A DNA stretch of 63,682 nt from Cryomorphaceae bacterium (GTDB taxonomy: Bacteria > Bacteroidota > Bacteroidia > Flavobacteriales > Schleiferiaceae). The notes beneath the pieces were generated by a model that worked only from the letters and a program-made list of their open reading frames with translations, had not been told where the DNA came from and ran no database searches. Where the stretch lies: positions 1 to 63,682 of the forward strand of contig JAFMBM010000012.1 in assembly GCA_017858515.1 (NCBI GenBank), given 5' to 3'. The position numbers and the translations under genes were made by a program. Of the stretch, positions 8,049 to 20,300 are shown piece by piece (the first letter of the stretch is position 1; each line of letters starts with the position of its first letter).

Positions 8049-11000
8049 TTATTGGAGAATAATCACGCTTCCGTACTCTTCTAGATCGGAGGCTCGAAAG
8101 ACCCAATTATAAACACCTTGGTAAGAGAATTCATCTCTCAGACTCCCATCCCAGAATTCTTCAAATGGGCGATTGGTTTGAAAGATGAGTTCTCCCCATC
8201 GGTTAAAAATGCTAAAGACACCATCTTCAAGACATTGATCTCCCGCTACGATTAAGACTTCATTTCTCTTATCGCCATTGGGGGTAAATGCATTGGGTAT
8301 ATACAACCTTCGAACGATTTGCTCTATGTACAATGTAGTATCCGTAATAAACCCACTACCGCAAACCGTATCAAAAATGGCCACTTTTATGGTGTAGAAA
8401 CCATCGTTTGGGAATTCGTGAAAGTGCCTAATCGAAGCTTGGGAGGAGTCCCCATCTCCATAATCCCAAAATATTTTTGCTGAGTCGCTCACATTGAGTA
8501 ACTCCAGTAAAACCCCCGGATTTTCACAGCTAGGCTCATTTACTTTAACCTTAGGGTTGAATAGAAGGGGTTCAAGGAGAATGCGTTGAGAGGATGTATC
8601 CACCGTGTTACAGACAGAATCGCGTGCGGTTAAGGTAACTTTGAAGTTGCCAAATTGCCCGTAAATATGCGCAGGTTGAAAGCCACTGGTGCTTGTTCCA
8701 TCCCCAAAATCCCAAAGAAAATCGTTGGCATTTAAGCTGTTGTTTACAAATTGAACAGGCCAATCTGGATTGCATGACACTGCTAAAGGTTCAAATTGAC
8801 TAATGCTTTTAGAACCGAGAGTATGGGTAAAACTCAGAAAAGCAGAATCGGTGAGATTGCAAAGAGTATCTTCTACAATTAATCGAATTTGATAGGTTCC
8901 TAGGGTATCATATTGCGCAATAGGATTCTCATCGTTCGATGTTCGTCCATTGCCAAAATCCCAAAAAAAGCGATTTGCATTTATGCTTGAATTCAGAAAG
9001 CGCATGTTTATAGTATCGCAGATGGTATCGCTCTGAAAGGCAATGTCTATTAGCGCATCTGCAGATAGACTGAAGTCGAAATCTATTTTAATTAGCCCTA
9101 AGTTGCAATTGGAGCTTAAATTATTGGGTCCGTAAACACCCGGAGTAGTGGGGAAGGTTTGTTGTCCACATCCAGCACAAACAGCTTGATAAATAGTGCC
9201 ATCCGGACTAAAGCGACTGGTTCCGGCATCCACGTGTTCATTCGCTTCTCCACCATAATAAGAACCGAAAAGTAAATTAGTGGCATTGGGAGTTAAGGCC
9301 ATAAAATAGAAATCGCTACCATCGGATACATCTTTAAATGCATTGGGAGTAATGGGCATACCATCCATAAGACCCAAGTTATTGCTATTGGTAACTCCGC
9401 CCCATCCACTTATGTAGATGTTGAGGCAATCGTCTACCAGAAAAGCAGTGGGAGACATATTAGGAACAGTTGCGCCATTTCCAATAACGGTGCTCCAATT
9501 TAGGGTTTGCAGATTGCCACTGTATTGCTGAATAAACTGACCTCCTGGAGCTTGGCTAAATACTCCTGGGCTAATGGGCATGCTTCCAAAAGTTTGACCG
9601 AAAACATACACACGATTATTGCGGTCAGATTCTACTAAATACACTTGGTCTCTTTCGTTCGAACCAATGTAAGTTGCCGATAAAAAAGCGCCTGTAGTTA
9701 TATTCATACGAAGAATATATCCATCTGAATTGCCAGCCAAGGCGGTCTGATGGCTATTGGCTGAAACCCTCAAATCTGAACTTCGAGTTCCACCCACAAC
9801 GAAGAGCTCACCCAGATCGGATATTTCCAACGCATAGGCACAATCAGAAACTCCTCCTCCATAATAGGTACTCCACATAACACCACTTAGGTCGGAATAA
9901 AATTTGGCGATTATGGCATCTGACCATCCACCAAAAGAAGTTTGAAAAGCATTGTTGTGCACAATATTGCTCGATTGAGTAACACTCGCAATAATGATTT
10001 CATTGTTGGGCCCTACTTGCACGCCTCCCCTAAACTCATCTGCATAATTCACAGCCATTTCTGAGTTTAGTCCATCGTTTAAACTCCCACCGTAATAGGT
10101 TGAAGCCAGCAATTGGGAGCCATCAGGCGAGAGTTTGGAAATGATGATATCCGTTCCACCGGTGAAATTTCCTGGAACATAGGTTTGTCCACCACCGAAG
10201 GTAGATTGATAGGCGTTGGAAGTAACAGGGAAATCAAGCGAACCCGAAATACCTAGAATAACCAAATTACCCTGCTGATCTTCAATAAGAGAATGCGGCT
10301 GATCTTTCATTGTGCCCCCTAGGTAGGTGGCATAGATTAGATTACTTCCATCTGCAGATAATTTAGAAATCGCAATATCGGTGGCACCACCACTCATGGA
10401 GGTTTGATAGGCGCCAGTAGTGGTTGGATAGCCTATACCAAAAGCAATTCCTCCCCCATAGACTTCTCCAATAGAAGAGTAGGTAGCCGTAAATCCCCAA
10501 TTGTCTACCTGTGAACCGGAGAAGCTTGAAAAAACCAAAACAGGATCAATCGTAGTTGGCTTGGATGGATTTAATGTTTTGGAAGCAAATCCAACGGTAT
10601 CGCCTGAAAGAATATAGTGTATATCAATTTCGTTCTCTTTCGTTTCCGCTCCCTGCCACGATTTTGGAATATACTCTTTCAATGAACCCACTGAAGTTTG
10701 TAGAACTAAGGCTTTTTTCTCCAGACCTAAGGAATTTAAACCTTCATAGAAATAACGTATTTGTTCTATATCAGCTCCAGGTCTAAGAATAAAGTTGAAT
10801 TTAAAACCTTCTTCGGTAGTGCTTAAAACCAGGTCGATTCCAGGATATATTTCCAACAAACTCAGTTCTTCATAAACGGTTTGATTGCTTCGCCAACGTT
10901 CTGGATCAGAACCTAAAAAGTAGTTGACTTTATGAGATAATGGTTTAGATTCTTTAATATCAGGCGTTTGTGATCCGATAAATTGAAGCTTAAAGCTGTG

Positions 11001-11222
11001 TCCATTTACCTTTTCAGCATGGTGAAGAGCATGTTCATCGAGAGGGAGGATGTTAAACGATATAGCATCTTTTTCAATGAAAATACTTCCTGAATTTAAA
11101 CGCAAGCGATAAAGAAAAGCATCTCCCCATTGTCCGGTATTGGCCTCAAAAACTCCTTGTGCCTTTCCCGAAAGAAAAAGAAGCATACAAAAGAAAAAAG
11201 AAGACGCACGCAAGAGGTACAA
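8049..11222 (-). CDS. T9SS type B (gliding-associated C-terminal domain) surface protein with SBBP and PKD repeats
   Basis: This 1057-residue secreted protein has, in order, a signal peptide ending FLSGKAQG; an N-terminal beta domain (VFEANTGQWGDAFLYRLR); a long run of SBBP beta-propeller repeats with recurring ATYLGG/STYYGGS motifs at about residues 210-700; three PKD domains (FFWDFGNG, FLWDFGDG, IFWDYGDG); and the gliding-motility-associated C-terminal domain YIPNAFTPNGDKRNE through NRWGELIF. That last domain is the T9SS type B sorting signal, so the protein is exported by T9SS and held at the surface. The start is unusual: the signal peptide needs sequence upstream of the first ATG (codon 13), leaving TTG at 11222 or 11213. 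A TAACTTTG box at 11242-11249 would put the mRNA start just upstream of these. Confidence 0.9.
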   Translation of the reverse strand: MYLLRASSFFFCMLLFLSGKAQGVFEANTGQWGDAFLYRLRLNSGSIFIEKDAISFNILPLDEHALHHAEKVNGHSFKLQFIGSQTPDIKESKPLSHKVNYFLGSDPERWRSNQTVYEELSLLEIYPGIDLVLSTTEEGFKFNFILRPGADIEQIRYFYEGLNSLGLEKKALVLQTSVGSLKEYIPKSWQGAETKENEIDIHYILSGDTVGFASKTLNPSKPTTIDPVLVFSSFSGSQVDNWGFTATYSSIGEVYGGGIAFGIGYPTTTGAYQTSMSGGATDIAISKLSADGSNLIYATYLGGTMKDQPHSLIEDQQGNLVILGISGSLDFPVTSNAYQSTFGGGQTYVPGNFTGGTDIIISKLSPDGSQLLASTYYGGSLNDGLNSEMAVNYADEFRGGVQVGPNNEIIIASVTQSSNIVHNNAFQTSFGGWSDAIIAKFYSDLSGVMWSTYYGGGVSDCAYALEISDLGELFVVGGTRSSDLRVSANSHQTALAGNSDGYILRMNITTGAFLSATYIGSNERDQVYLVESDRNNRVYVFGQTFGSMPISPGVFSQAPGGQFIQQYSGNLQTLNWSTVIGNGATVPNMSPTAFLVDDCLNIYISGWGGVTNSNNLGLMDGMPITPNAFKDVSDGSDFYFMALTPNATNLLFGSYYGGEANEHVDAGTSRFSPDGTIYQAVCAGCGQQTFPTTPGVYGPNNLSSNCNLGLIKIDFDFSLSADALIDIAFQSDTICDTINMRFLNSSINANRFFWDFGNGRTSNDENPIAQYDTLGTYQIRLIVEDTLCNLTDSAFLSFTHTLGSKSISQFEPLAVSCNPDWPVQFVNNSLNANDFLWDFGDGTSTSGFQPAHIYGQFGNFKVTLTARDSVCNTVDTSSQRILLEPLLFNPKVKVNEPSCENPGVLLELLNVSDSAKIFWDYGDGDSSQASIRHFHEFPNDGFYTIKVAIFDTVCGSGFITDTTLYIEQIVRRLYIPNAFTPNGDKRNEVLIVAGDQCLEDGVFSIFNRWGELIFQTNRPFEEFWDGSLRDEFSYQGVYNWVFRASDLEEYGSVIILQ

Positions 11223-11241
11223 AAGAGGTATAGCTTTTTTT

Positions 11242-11249
11242 CAAAGTTA
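11242..11249 (-). promoter_or_regulatory. -7 box upstream of the T9SS type B protein
   Basis: TAACTTTG matches TAnnTTTG and ends 19 bases before the TTG at 11222, leaving a short leader. No TTG is visible at the -33 position. It supports a TTG start for the gene, because no in-frame ATG exists between the box and codon 13. Confidence 0.4.
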
Positions 11250-11291
11250 CTCATTCGCACTTCACTAGGGAAGGGATGGAAGCAAAAAGAC

Positions 11292-12458
11292 TTAAGAAAG
11301 GAGTTTAGTGCGTAGAAGGTACTTTTTGTTCATTGAATCGCGAAAGGCAATGAGGTAATGCTCTTCGTCTGCGATGGTTTTAAATCGTTTCGCTAGTTCT
11401 TCGGCTTTAAGTGGATGGTTTTTTGAGATCACATTCAATCGTTGATTCATTTGTTTTTTGTCGAAATCACCCAATACTTCGAAGCTCCTTCCCGGAAAAT
11501 CGGAAATACCTTCCTTGGAAGTGAATAAGTGAGTGTTGGCTGCGATTTTATCTACTTTAAACTCCCTTGTAATTCTTTCCCAAGGTGAAAGTTTTAAGAG
11601 GTTCACATGAGGTACATAAATGAATTTCTGCGGAGATAGAAAATGAGAAGGTTGAACGCCTATTTCGTTCGCATTAAGTTGAATGCCGGCTATATTCGTT
11701 CCTAAGAAAGTAGCTTTAATATAAGTACGACATAGCTTTTGCTGGAGCAGCAACAGCCATTCTTTACACTCGTTTTTATAGCTCACCAGATTTAAATACT
11801 CCAATTCAGATGGGAATTGGAGTAGTAATTCTTTGGTGTCTATCATTGGAGAAGCCTTCAAAAGAATGTGCTTTCCTTTTTTTAGCCAATCGCTCAGGTG
11901 TTTGGAAGGAGAGGGTTCGCAATCATGAAGTGAAAAGATTTTTTTGTCTCCCTTTGGTCTGCGATCTGGATCAACATAAAGGAGATCGGAAAAGTCTTTG
12001 AAGGTCTTCATCCATTCTGCTGAATCTTCAGCAACAACTTCAATATTTTCGATACCCAATGAATGGAAATTCCTTTTAGCCAAATAAGCCAATTCAGCAT
12101 CTCTTTCTAGATAGATTACCCGCTTGTATTTTTTGGAAAGAGCAATGCTATCTATCCCAAGTCCGCCGCTTAAGTCAATTGCCAGTTCGCCTTCAAACTC
12201 CAAGAACTTATGAGTTGCCATTAGGTACGAACTACATTGCTCTGCGTTTAAGCCTGATTTGCAGATAAATCCTTCCTGAAACCATGTAGGTGGAATTTTA
12301 TCTACAGCCTTTTTTTCAGCCTCGAAAGCTCTTAGAAATCTCAACTCCTCCTCAGAAAGCGATTGAGACTTTACAAGGTTAGATGATTGCAGATAGGCTT
12401 GGCGGAAAGAAGAGTATTTTTCCCAAAAAGAGTAATTAGAATCGCTTAAATCAGACAT
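11292..12458 (-). CDS. Class I SAM-dependent methyltransferase with THUMP-like domain
   Basis: In this 388-residue protein the SAM-binding motif I is IDLSGGLGIDS (near residue 94), followed by the acidic strand end VIYLERD and YVDPDRRPKG near residue 170, which stands where N6-adenine and RNA methyltransferases carry their catalytic DPPY-like motif. The C-terminal half matches the THUMP-like domain found in a Bacteroidota family of predicted rRNA or tRNA methyltransferases. The target base is unknown. The start ATG overlaps the end of the upstream permease gene by 8 bases, so it is the last gene of a DUF4159-permease-methyltransferase run. Confidence 0.85.
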   Translation of the reverse strand: MSDLSDSNYSFWEKYSSFRQAYLQSSNLVKSQSLSEEELRFLRAFEAEKKAVDKIPPTWFQEGFICKSGLNAEQCSSYLMATHKFLEFEGELAIDLSGGLGIDSIALSKKYKRVIYLERDAELAYLAKRNFHSLGIENIEVVAEDSAEWMKTFKDFSDLLYVDPDRRPKGDKKIFSLHDCEPSPSKHLSDWLKKGKHILLKASPMIDTKELLLQFPSELEYLNLVSYKNECKEWLLLLQQKLCRTYIKATFLGTNIAGIQLNANEIGVQPSHFLSPQKFIYVPHVNLLKLSPWERITREFKVDKIAANTHLFTSKEGISDFPGRSFEVLGDFDKKQMNQRLNVISKNHPLKAEELAKRFKTIADEEHYLIAFRDSMNKKYLLRTKLLS

Positions 12459-13539
12459 TTCGTGTTAAGCTCTGAATAATATGAAATTCAGAAAGGAATT
12501 CTTTGGCAATAATTCTCAGAAGAGAATAGAAAGGCACGGCTACGATCATGCCCATCACACCCAACAGAGTACCAGCAGCCGTTATAACCAAAAATATTTC
12601 CAAAGGATGAGCATTCACTGAATTGGAGAAAATGATTGGTTGCAAAACAAAATTGTCTATCATTTGAGTGATGAGGAACACCAATGCAACCATGCCAATA
12701 AGAGGCATTAGCTCAGCTTCAAAAGGAAGGTTTAAATTTTGGGCTGTGGCTAGAATTAATCCTACGGAAGAACCGATTAAGGGTCCAACATAGGGAATAA
12801 CATTTATTAGTCCAGCGAAAATGGCGATAAAGAAAATGTTTTCAATTCCAACTATACTTAAGCCCGTAGCTACCATTACGGTAACGATAGAAACTTGCAG
12901 AAGTAATCCAATAAAATAGCGAGAGAGGGTGTTTTTTACTTTGGGTAAAATACGATCTAGCTTTTCATGATGCTCTTGATTAATAGCAGAATACAGCATG
13001 GCTGGAGCTAGGTTCTCTTCCTTGAGGAAAAAGAAAGTAATAAAGGAAACAGAGAAGAGAGTAACGGCAAAGCTTCCAAACCCTTGTGCCAAATAATTGA
13101 AGAAGCCAGTAATTTTATGCAGATTTAAGGAGTTTAAAATGGACGTTTTTAAAGGCTCCGAATCAAATTCAATTTGAAAATCAGCCGCCATTCTTTGGTA
13201 AATTCCAACTTGATTCTCGAGATAAGACATAATACTTTCGGTATCTATTTCCGACCAAACTTGAAGTTCTTTAATAAGAGCTGGTAGGAATAAGAATAGA
13301 ATTCCAAAAAAAACGCCGAGCTCAAGGAGCAATACGATGGCAGCAGCAATGCTAATGGGCATGCGTATTTTACTGATATGTATTTTTAATAGGAAGTCTA
13401 AAATTGGTCTACCGACAAAGGCTAAAATGGCGGATAGAACAATGTAAAACAGTAGCGTTCTTAAATAGTAAATAGCAAAAACCAAGGCACAAAGCAGCAA
13501 AAGGCTCAATATGGTTTTTACGATAGGATTAAATTTCAT
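12451..13539 (-). CDS. AI-2E family (PerM/YhhT-like) transporter
   Basis: The protein of 362 residues (from ATG at 13539) has the family's about eight membrane segments. Two lie near the N terminus, a soluble helical stretch with Asp/Glu follows (about residues 85-150), then the later segments with GLINVIPYVGPLIGSSVG, the most conserved motif of the family. Members are proposed to export autoinducer-2 or to act as Na+/H+ antiporters; the actual substrate here cannot be read from sequence. An earlier in-frame ATG at 13560 would add seven residues. I prefer 13539 because it overlaps the stop of the upstream gene by only 11 bases. Confidence 0.85.
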   Translation of the reverse strand: MKFNPIVKTILSLLLLCALVFAIYYLRTLLFYIVLSAILAFVGRPILDFLLKIHISKIRMPISIAAAIVLLLELGVFFGILFLFLPALIKELQVWSEIDTESIMSYLENQVGIYQRMAADFQIEFDSEPLKTSILNSLNLHKITGFFNYLAQGFGSFAVTLFSVSFITFFFLKEENLAPAMLYSAINQEHHEKLDRILPKVKNTLSRYFIGLLLQVSIVTVMVATGLSIVGIENIFFIAIFAGLINVIPYVGPLIGSSVGLILATAQNLNLPFEAELMPLIGMVALVFLITQMIDNFVLQPIIFSNSVNAHPLEIFLVITAAGTLLGVMGMIVAVPFYSLLRIIAKEFLSEFHIIQSLTRNV

Positions 13540-14188
13540 CTTTTGCAGAGCTAAATGCATAGGCGACCAAATTGGCCCCCATTTTCAACGCAAGTGTACG
13601 CACTTCTTCAGAATCGTTATGTACCTCAGCATCCTCCCAACCATCTCCTAAGTCTGATTCGAAGCTGTAAAAGAGAACAATTCTACCATTTCTTCGAATG
13701 GCGAATGCCTGAGGTTTTTCTGCATTGTGCTCATGAATCTTAGGCAATCCATTTGACATTTCAAATGCCAAATTGAAAATGGGATGACTGTTCGGTACTG
13801 CTTCTAAAGGTGAATCTGGAAAAAGCGACATCAATATTGGCCGGATGAATTCATCCATACCATAGTTATCATCTATATGAACAAAACCACCTGCATCTAG
13901 ATAGGTCCTCAATCGATCTAATTCTTCTGGAGAAAAAACAACATTGCCGTGTCCAGTCATATGAATGAAGGGATATGCAAATAATTGATCGTCTGATAGA
14001 CTTACCGTTGCCGCTTGCGTTGTAAGCTGAGTCTGCAAAGCTTTGTTGCAGAAGCTTGAAAGATTGCCCAAAGCAGTGGGGTTAGAATACCAATCGCCAC
14101 CGCCATTGTATTTTAGAACAGCTAAAGTTTGACTATGGCCAAAGGGTATGAAAAGGCAAAAAAAGAAGACTGAGAGAACTTTATTCAT
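13529..14188 (-). CDS. DUF4159 domain-containing secreted protein
   Basis: This 219-residue protein has a signal peptide MNKVLSVFFFCLFIPFGHSQ and then a flavodoxin- or glutamine-amidotransferase-like alpha/beta domain typical of DUF4159. Motifs include LKYNGGGDWYSNPTALGNL, MTGHGNVVFS and a GGFVHIDDNYGMDEF loop. In this family the domain is thought to bind a ligand rather than catalyse; DUF4159 genes often sit near MoxR/VWA systems, but none is present here. The gene is first in a three-gene minus-strand unit, and its upstream neighbour is the divergent giant surface-protein gene. Confidence 0.8.
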   Translation of the reverse strand: MNKVLSVFFFCLFIPFGHSQTLAVLKYNGGGDWYSNPTALGNLSSFCNKALQTQLTTQAATVSLSDDQLFAYPFIHMTGHGNVVFSPEELDRLRTYLDAGGFVHIDDNYGMDEFIRPILMSLFPDSPLEAVPNSHPIFNLAFEMSNGLPKIHEHNAEKPQAFAIRRNGRIVLFYSFESDLGDGWEDAEVHNDSEEVRTLALKMGANLVAYAFSSAKDEI

Positions 14189-14337
14189 TCCAAGACTTAT
14201 ATGATTTTCAATGAGTTCATTTGAGCTTAATCTACGCCTTTACTCATTGAAGACGAACATACAAAAAGACAGGGTAATTATTGAAGGATTTTTGATTTAA
14301 TTAGCACGTTGGAACCATTTTAACTAATTCGAAGCGA

Positions 14338-17300
14338 ATGCGCATATCCTACACAATTGTAGCCATTTTAATCACCTGGTTTTTAGGTGCTCAAGTGCAG
14401 ACTTCCGCAACTTTTACTTCAGGCGATATCGGAACCCTTCGCACTACAACAGGGGCTTTGCCTAATACCACGGTTGAGTCTACTTGCCCAGATACAATTA
14501 CGATAAACATTCCACCAGGAAATGTCGTGCTTACTACAAGTGTAGTGTATTCGATGACGGCAGATGGAGCTGCTTGGATGAGCGAACAAAGAAGTTATAT
14601 AGAATGCGCAACAACGGGTGTCAGGGAGGCCACTTTCGCAAATGGAGCGGGCAATACAACTGGTACTTTTCCGTATAGCCGAAATGGCTTAACCATAGCC
14701 AACGGAGTAAGTGCAACAGGGCAGATAAAGTTTGTAATGCATGCTTTTAAGACTTTTGGTACCGCGGGCTGCAGCATTGTTCAGAATAAAGTCAATAATA
14801 ATTCATGGATCGTTACGGTAACTCACATTCCACCACCAACATGTCCATTTCCTTCCAATTTACAAAGTCCTTCACAAGGTAGCTCTTCTGCCTTTCTAAC
14901 GTGGACATCAGGCGGAGCTTCTAACTGGAATATTCAATACGGTGCGCCGGGATTTGCATTGGGCACTGGAACAATTGTAAGTGCGGGCTCCTCTAATTTC
15001 ACCCTGAATGGATTAAATCCTCAAACAACTTATCAAGCCTATGTGCGCGATAGCTGTGGGTTAGGGGATGTAAGTGCTTGGATTGGCCCCATTTCCTTCA
15101 CTACCTCATGTTTACCCTCAATTGCTCCGATAAATCAAACTTTTGATCCTGGCGCTTGGGTTCCAGGTACAGGATTTACTAATGCCTTTGATGCAATTAA
15201 TTCTTGTTGGGAAAGAACCCCAGGAGGGAATACCGGTGGTTTTGGTACTTCTCAATTTTTCTGGGGAGTAGGTACGGGCAGTGCAGCCTTTAATACGGGA
15301 CCCTCTAGTGATCATACCACCGGAACAGGAAAATACATGTTCGTAGAATCTTCGTTAGGCGCTAATGGAAGCGTTGCAGATTTAATCTCCCGACCAATTG
15401 ATTTATCCCCTTTAGCTGTGCCAGAAATGCGTTTTTGGTATCATATGTATGGCGCTCAAACAGGCACTTTGACGGTTTCTATAGATAACGGAACGGGTTG
15501 GGTGGATGTTTTCACTCTTTCTGGTCAGCAACAAACTGCTTTAGCAAGTCCATGGACGGAAGTCATTATCCCAATGGCCTCCTATATTAATGATACCATA
15601 AAAATTCGCTTTAGGGCAACAAAAGTTGGCACGTCTGGAGATATAGCCATAGATGATCTAACCATTGATGAGGCGCCTGCTTGCCCTCAACCGGCTAACT
15701 TAAATGCATTGGCGATAGGTTCAAATAGTGTAAATCTTGATTGGTTGGCTGCTACCGCAACTTCTTGGAATTTAGAATATGGTCCTCCAGGTTTTACACC
15801 AGGTACAGGAACCCTCATTCCGGCTGGAACAAATCCATTTAACCTAACAGGCTTACTTCCAAATACACCCTATGATATTTATGTTCAAGAGAATTGTGGA
15901 CCTGCTGGAGTCAGTGCTTTTTCAGGACCACTTAGTGTTAGAACAAATTGCCTTCCCTTTTTAGCACCTTATCTAGAAACGGTAGATGGAGCTTCTTGGG
16001 TTCAAGGAACGGGCTTTGCAAATGGAGGAAACATAATAGATCCCTGTTGGTCAAGGAATCCAATTGCTCCTGTTGGATTTGTAGGCAATTTTGCATGGGG
16101 AACTGGCCAAGGTAATCCGGGTACTATTAACACGGGGCCGAATGGAGACCACACTTCTGGTACAGGAAAGTATGTTTTTGTTGAATCTTCACTCGGAGTC
16201 AATGCCTCAATTGCAGAGTTAGTATCTCCCTTAATTGATGTTAGCCCACTAACTTCTCCAGAGCTCCGTTTTTGGTATCATATGTATGGCATAACTACAG
16301 GTTCAATTAGTGTAGATATTAATTCAGGAAGTGGCTGGGTAAATGTATGGTCGTTGTCTGGCCAGCAACAAACTTCAAACGCAGATTTATGGCGTGAAGC
16401 TATTGTTGGAATAGGTGCTTTTGCAAATGATACTATTCAAATTCGCTTTACAGCAACTAAAGGCTTTGGAGGACAAGGGGATATGGCCATTGACGACATT
16501 GCTGTAATTGAAGCGCCAAACTGTCCGCAGCCCTCTGGAAACTCTATCTTGGCCGTAGGCTCGAATAGCGTGTCAGTAGACTGGATTTCAGGAGGTGCTT
16601 CCAATTGGAATATTTCTGCTACAACTGTAGGAGGGAATCCATTAAGTGGGATTATTGGAAACGCAACGGCTATTCCCTACACATTAAATGGTCTCGCGCC
16701 GAATACCAGTTATGACATTTACATTAGAGATAGTTGTGCGGTAGGTGATGCGAGTTTCTGGATAGGTCCACTAACTATTCGTACCAACTGTTTGCCATTT
16801 CCAACCCCGTTCATCGAAAATTTCGAAGGATTGTCATGGATTGGTGGAACAGGCTTCCAAAATACTGGAGATGCGATTGACCCCTGCTTCACCAGGAATC
16901 CAGGTCCTCCAGTAGGATTTACCGGTGATTTTTTCTTTGGTACTCGCCAAGGTGCTCCAGCTGGTTTCAATACTGGGCCAAGTGGAGATCACACTACGGG
17001 TTCAGGAAAATACATTTATACAGAGTCTACCATCGGATTGAATGGTGCTACGGCTACATTCCTTTCTCCGCTAATCGACTTATCAAACTTAACTGTTCCC
17101 GAATTGCGTTTTTGGTACCATATGTATGGTTTGCAAATTGGAAGTTTAGAAGTTGCAATAAATGATGGTTCGGGTTGGACGGTCATCCAAACCATTACAG
17201 GCCAACAACAAATATCTTCAACTACCCCTTGGCTAGAAAGTATTAATCCGCTTTCGGCTTATGCGAATGATACTGTGCAAATTCGTTGGACAGGAACGCG

Positions 17301-20300
17301 CGGTTTCGGTGGATTAGGCGATATGGCCATCGATGATTTTTCGATTATTGAAGCGCCTACTTGTCCCCAACCTTCTCTACCCGTTGCTAGCAGCATAAGC
17401 TTTAGTTCAGTTGACTTAAGTTGGACTTCAGGAGGTGCATCCAATTGGAATATTTCTTTTGGATCTGTAGGCTTTTCGCCGAATACAGGAACCATCGTCT
17501 CAACAAGTGTTAATCCTTTTACATTAACAGGATTGAACCCATCGAGTCAATACCATATCTACATAAGGGATAGTTGCGGTCCTGGAAGTGTTAGTCCTTG
17601 GGTAGGACCCATTTTGGTGTCTACGCTTTGTGGACCTGTTCCAGCCCCATATCTTCAAGATTTCACTTCCACGCCAGCTGGTTTATTGGGCACTTTCCCA
17701 CCCCTTGCTCTTGCTAATTGTTGGGAGTTAGGTGCATCGTCAGCAACAGCGCTTCGATGGGAAACGGAAGATGCTACTGGTGTAAATGAGAATTCTTTCA
17801 ATACAGGACCTTGGTTCGATAATACAACTCCTTCTACAGCAGGCGGAATGTATATATTCCTAGAAGCAAGCACAGGTGGAATTGGTTCTACAGCAGCTTT
17901 TACATCTCCTCTAATAATTACTAGTTCGTTGGCCGCACCCAATTTATCCTTTGCCTACCATATGTATGGCGCCAACATAGATTCGCTTCGTGTGGATATA
18001 TTTAGCAATGGGGTTTGGGATAACAATGTTTGGAATCGATTTGGCCAACAGCAAACAAGCGGTGCAGCAGCTTGGTTAACAGCCGATGTTCCCTTGTCTG
18101 CCTATGGAGATACTATACGCGTACGATTCGTGGGAAGAAGAGGGTCTAGCTTCTTAGGTGATATTTCTTTAGATGATGTAAGCGTTGATGAAGCACCTGC
18201 TTGTCCAGATCCTAGTTTATTATCTTTTCTCTCCGCAACCGCTACCTCTGGAACCATTTATTGGACAGCGGGTTCACTTTCTTCGACTACTTGGGTAATT
18301 GAATTTGGTCCGGTAGGATTTGCTCCTGGAACGGGAGTAATTGTTGGTGCTACAAATGATACTGCCACTATAGCTGGTTTGACATCGTCAACTACCTATG
18401 ATTTATATATCACAGAAGTGTGTCCAGCTGGTGCGGGATTATCCTCCACTATCGGACCCCTTTCTTTCAACACCTTATGTCTAACTGCTAGTATTCCCTA
18501 TTTACGCGATTTTGATTCTTGGCCACCCATTTGTTGGGATTTGACAGGCGGTACAGTGGTTGCACCTCAAGCAAATGGCGATTATATGCTTGCCAATTAT
18601 TGGAATTGGACACAACCTAATTTTGCCTTAGCGACTACTGAACCTATTAATATATCGGTGGATGCAAGAGTCAAGTTCCGTTGGTCCCATCTATACAATG
18701 GTGGCTTCGGACCAAATGACCAGTTAATACTACAAGTGCGATTGTCCAGTAGTTCGGTTTGGGACACGCTTATTAATTTGATAGGTCCAACTTTTACATC
18801 TCCTGGGGCAGGGAATACCACTCCAGCGGCTGATGCTGCTTTTATTCAAGAGACCATACTTCTAGATCCAGCTTTATATACTTCTCAAGACGTGGTATTT
18901 CAGTTGGTTATGAATTCAGGTTTTGGTACGAATCTGTATATCGATGACTTTATTGTTGAGGCAATACCAAGTTGTATTGAGCCAACAGCCCTCTCATTAG
19001 ATCAGGTATCCACTACCACAGCAGAGTTATCATGGTTAACGGGCGGATCAACGAGTTGGCAACTTGAGTATGGTCCAGCGGGCTTTACGCCTGGTACAGG
19101 AACGATAGTGAATGCGTTAACCAATCCATTTACAATAACGGGTTTAACGGCCTCAACGTCTTATGATTTTTATGTTCGCGATAGCTGTGGAGCAGGCGAT
19201 GTATCTACATGGGAAGGACCTGTAAGTGGCAGTACGTCTTGTCTAGCCTTTGCCACCCCTTATACAGAGACCTTTGACGGAGCGTCATGGGTAACGGGAA
19301 CAGGGGCTACGAACGCGAATGATTTAATAGATAATTGTTGGACGCGTAATCCAAACGGGAACTTTACCGGTGGACCGAGCGTATATTCATGGGGCACAGG
19401 CACAGGTCCAACACCTTCAGGGGGTACAGGACCAACGGTAGACAATACAACAGGCACGGGTAATTATGTTTACATCGAGGCTTCTGGAGGAGGCAATGGC
19501 AACCGAGCGATTCTTCAAAGTCCATTGGTAGATTTAACGGGTTTGACCAATCCTGAATTGGAGTTCTATTACCATATGTTCGGAGCAAACGTAGATAGCT
19601 TGGTTGTGAAGGTGGATGATGGAACAAGTGTAACGACTCTGGATTTCTTGGTAGGAGCCCAACAGGCTGCTCAGGCAGATCCATGGTTAATGCGTACGAT
19701 TTCGTTGGTTCCTTACGCTGGAAGTACGATCAGCATCCGTTTTGAGTCGAGTAAATTGGGTTTTGCGGGAGATATAGCGGTAGACGATGTATCCTTCCAA
19801 TCAGGCAGTGCATGTCCATCACCGTTTAATTTACAGGTTACCAATACAGGTCCTAGTTCAGTAGACTTAAGCTGGACCTCAGGAGGAGTTGCGGGCTTTA
19901 CTCAGGTAGAGTATGGTCCAGTAGGCTTTACCCCAGGAACAGGAAGTGTGTTTACAGCTACGGGCACAACAGCAAGTATAACGGGCTTAATTACGTCCAC
20001 GGCCTATGATTTTTATATAACAGACAGTTGCGGTGCGAGCAGTTTTTCAACTCAGGTAGGACCTGTTAGTGGAACAACGCAATGCGCTGCTTTGGTAGCC
20101 CCATACACCGAAGATTTTGAGAGTGGCTTATGGACAGCTGCGGGCACTTTTGACCCAGGAACAATCGACGGATGTTGGACAAGAGACAACACTACAGATT
20201 ATTGGTGGAAGGGAAGTAGCGGAGCAACCCCTACAGTGGGTACGGGTCCAAATGGCGACCATACCACAGGAAGTGGAAGCTATATGTACACCGAGACTAG

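Noticed and set aside
12451..13539. Quorum-sensing system around the AI-2E family permease
   Set aside because: No luxS or Lsr genes are present, and the family name does not prove AI-2 transport.
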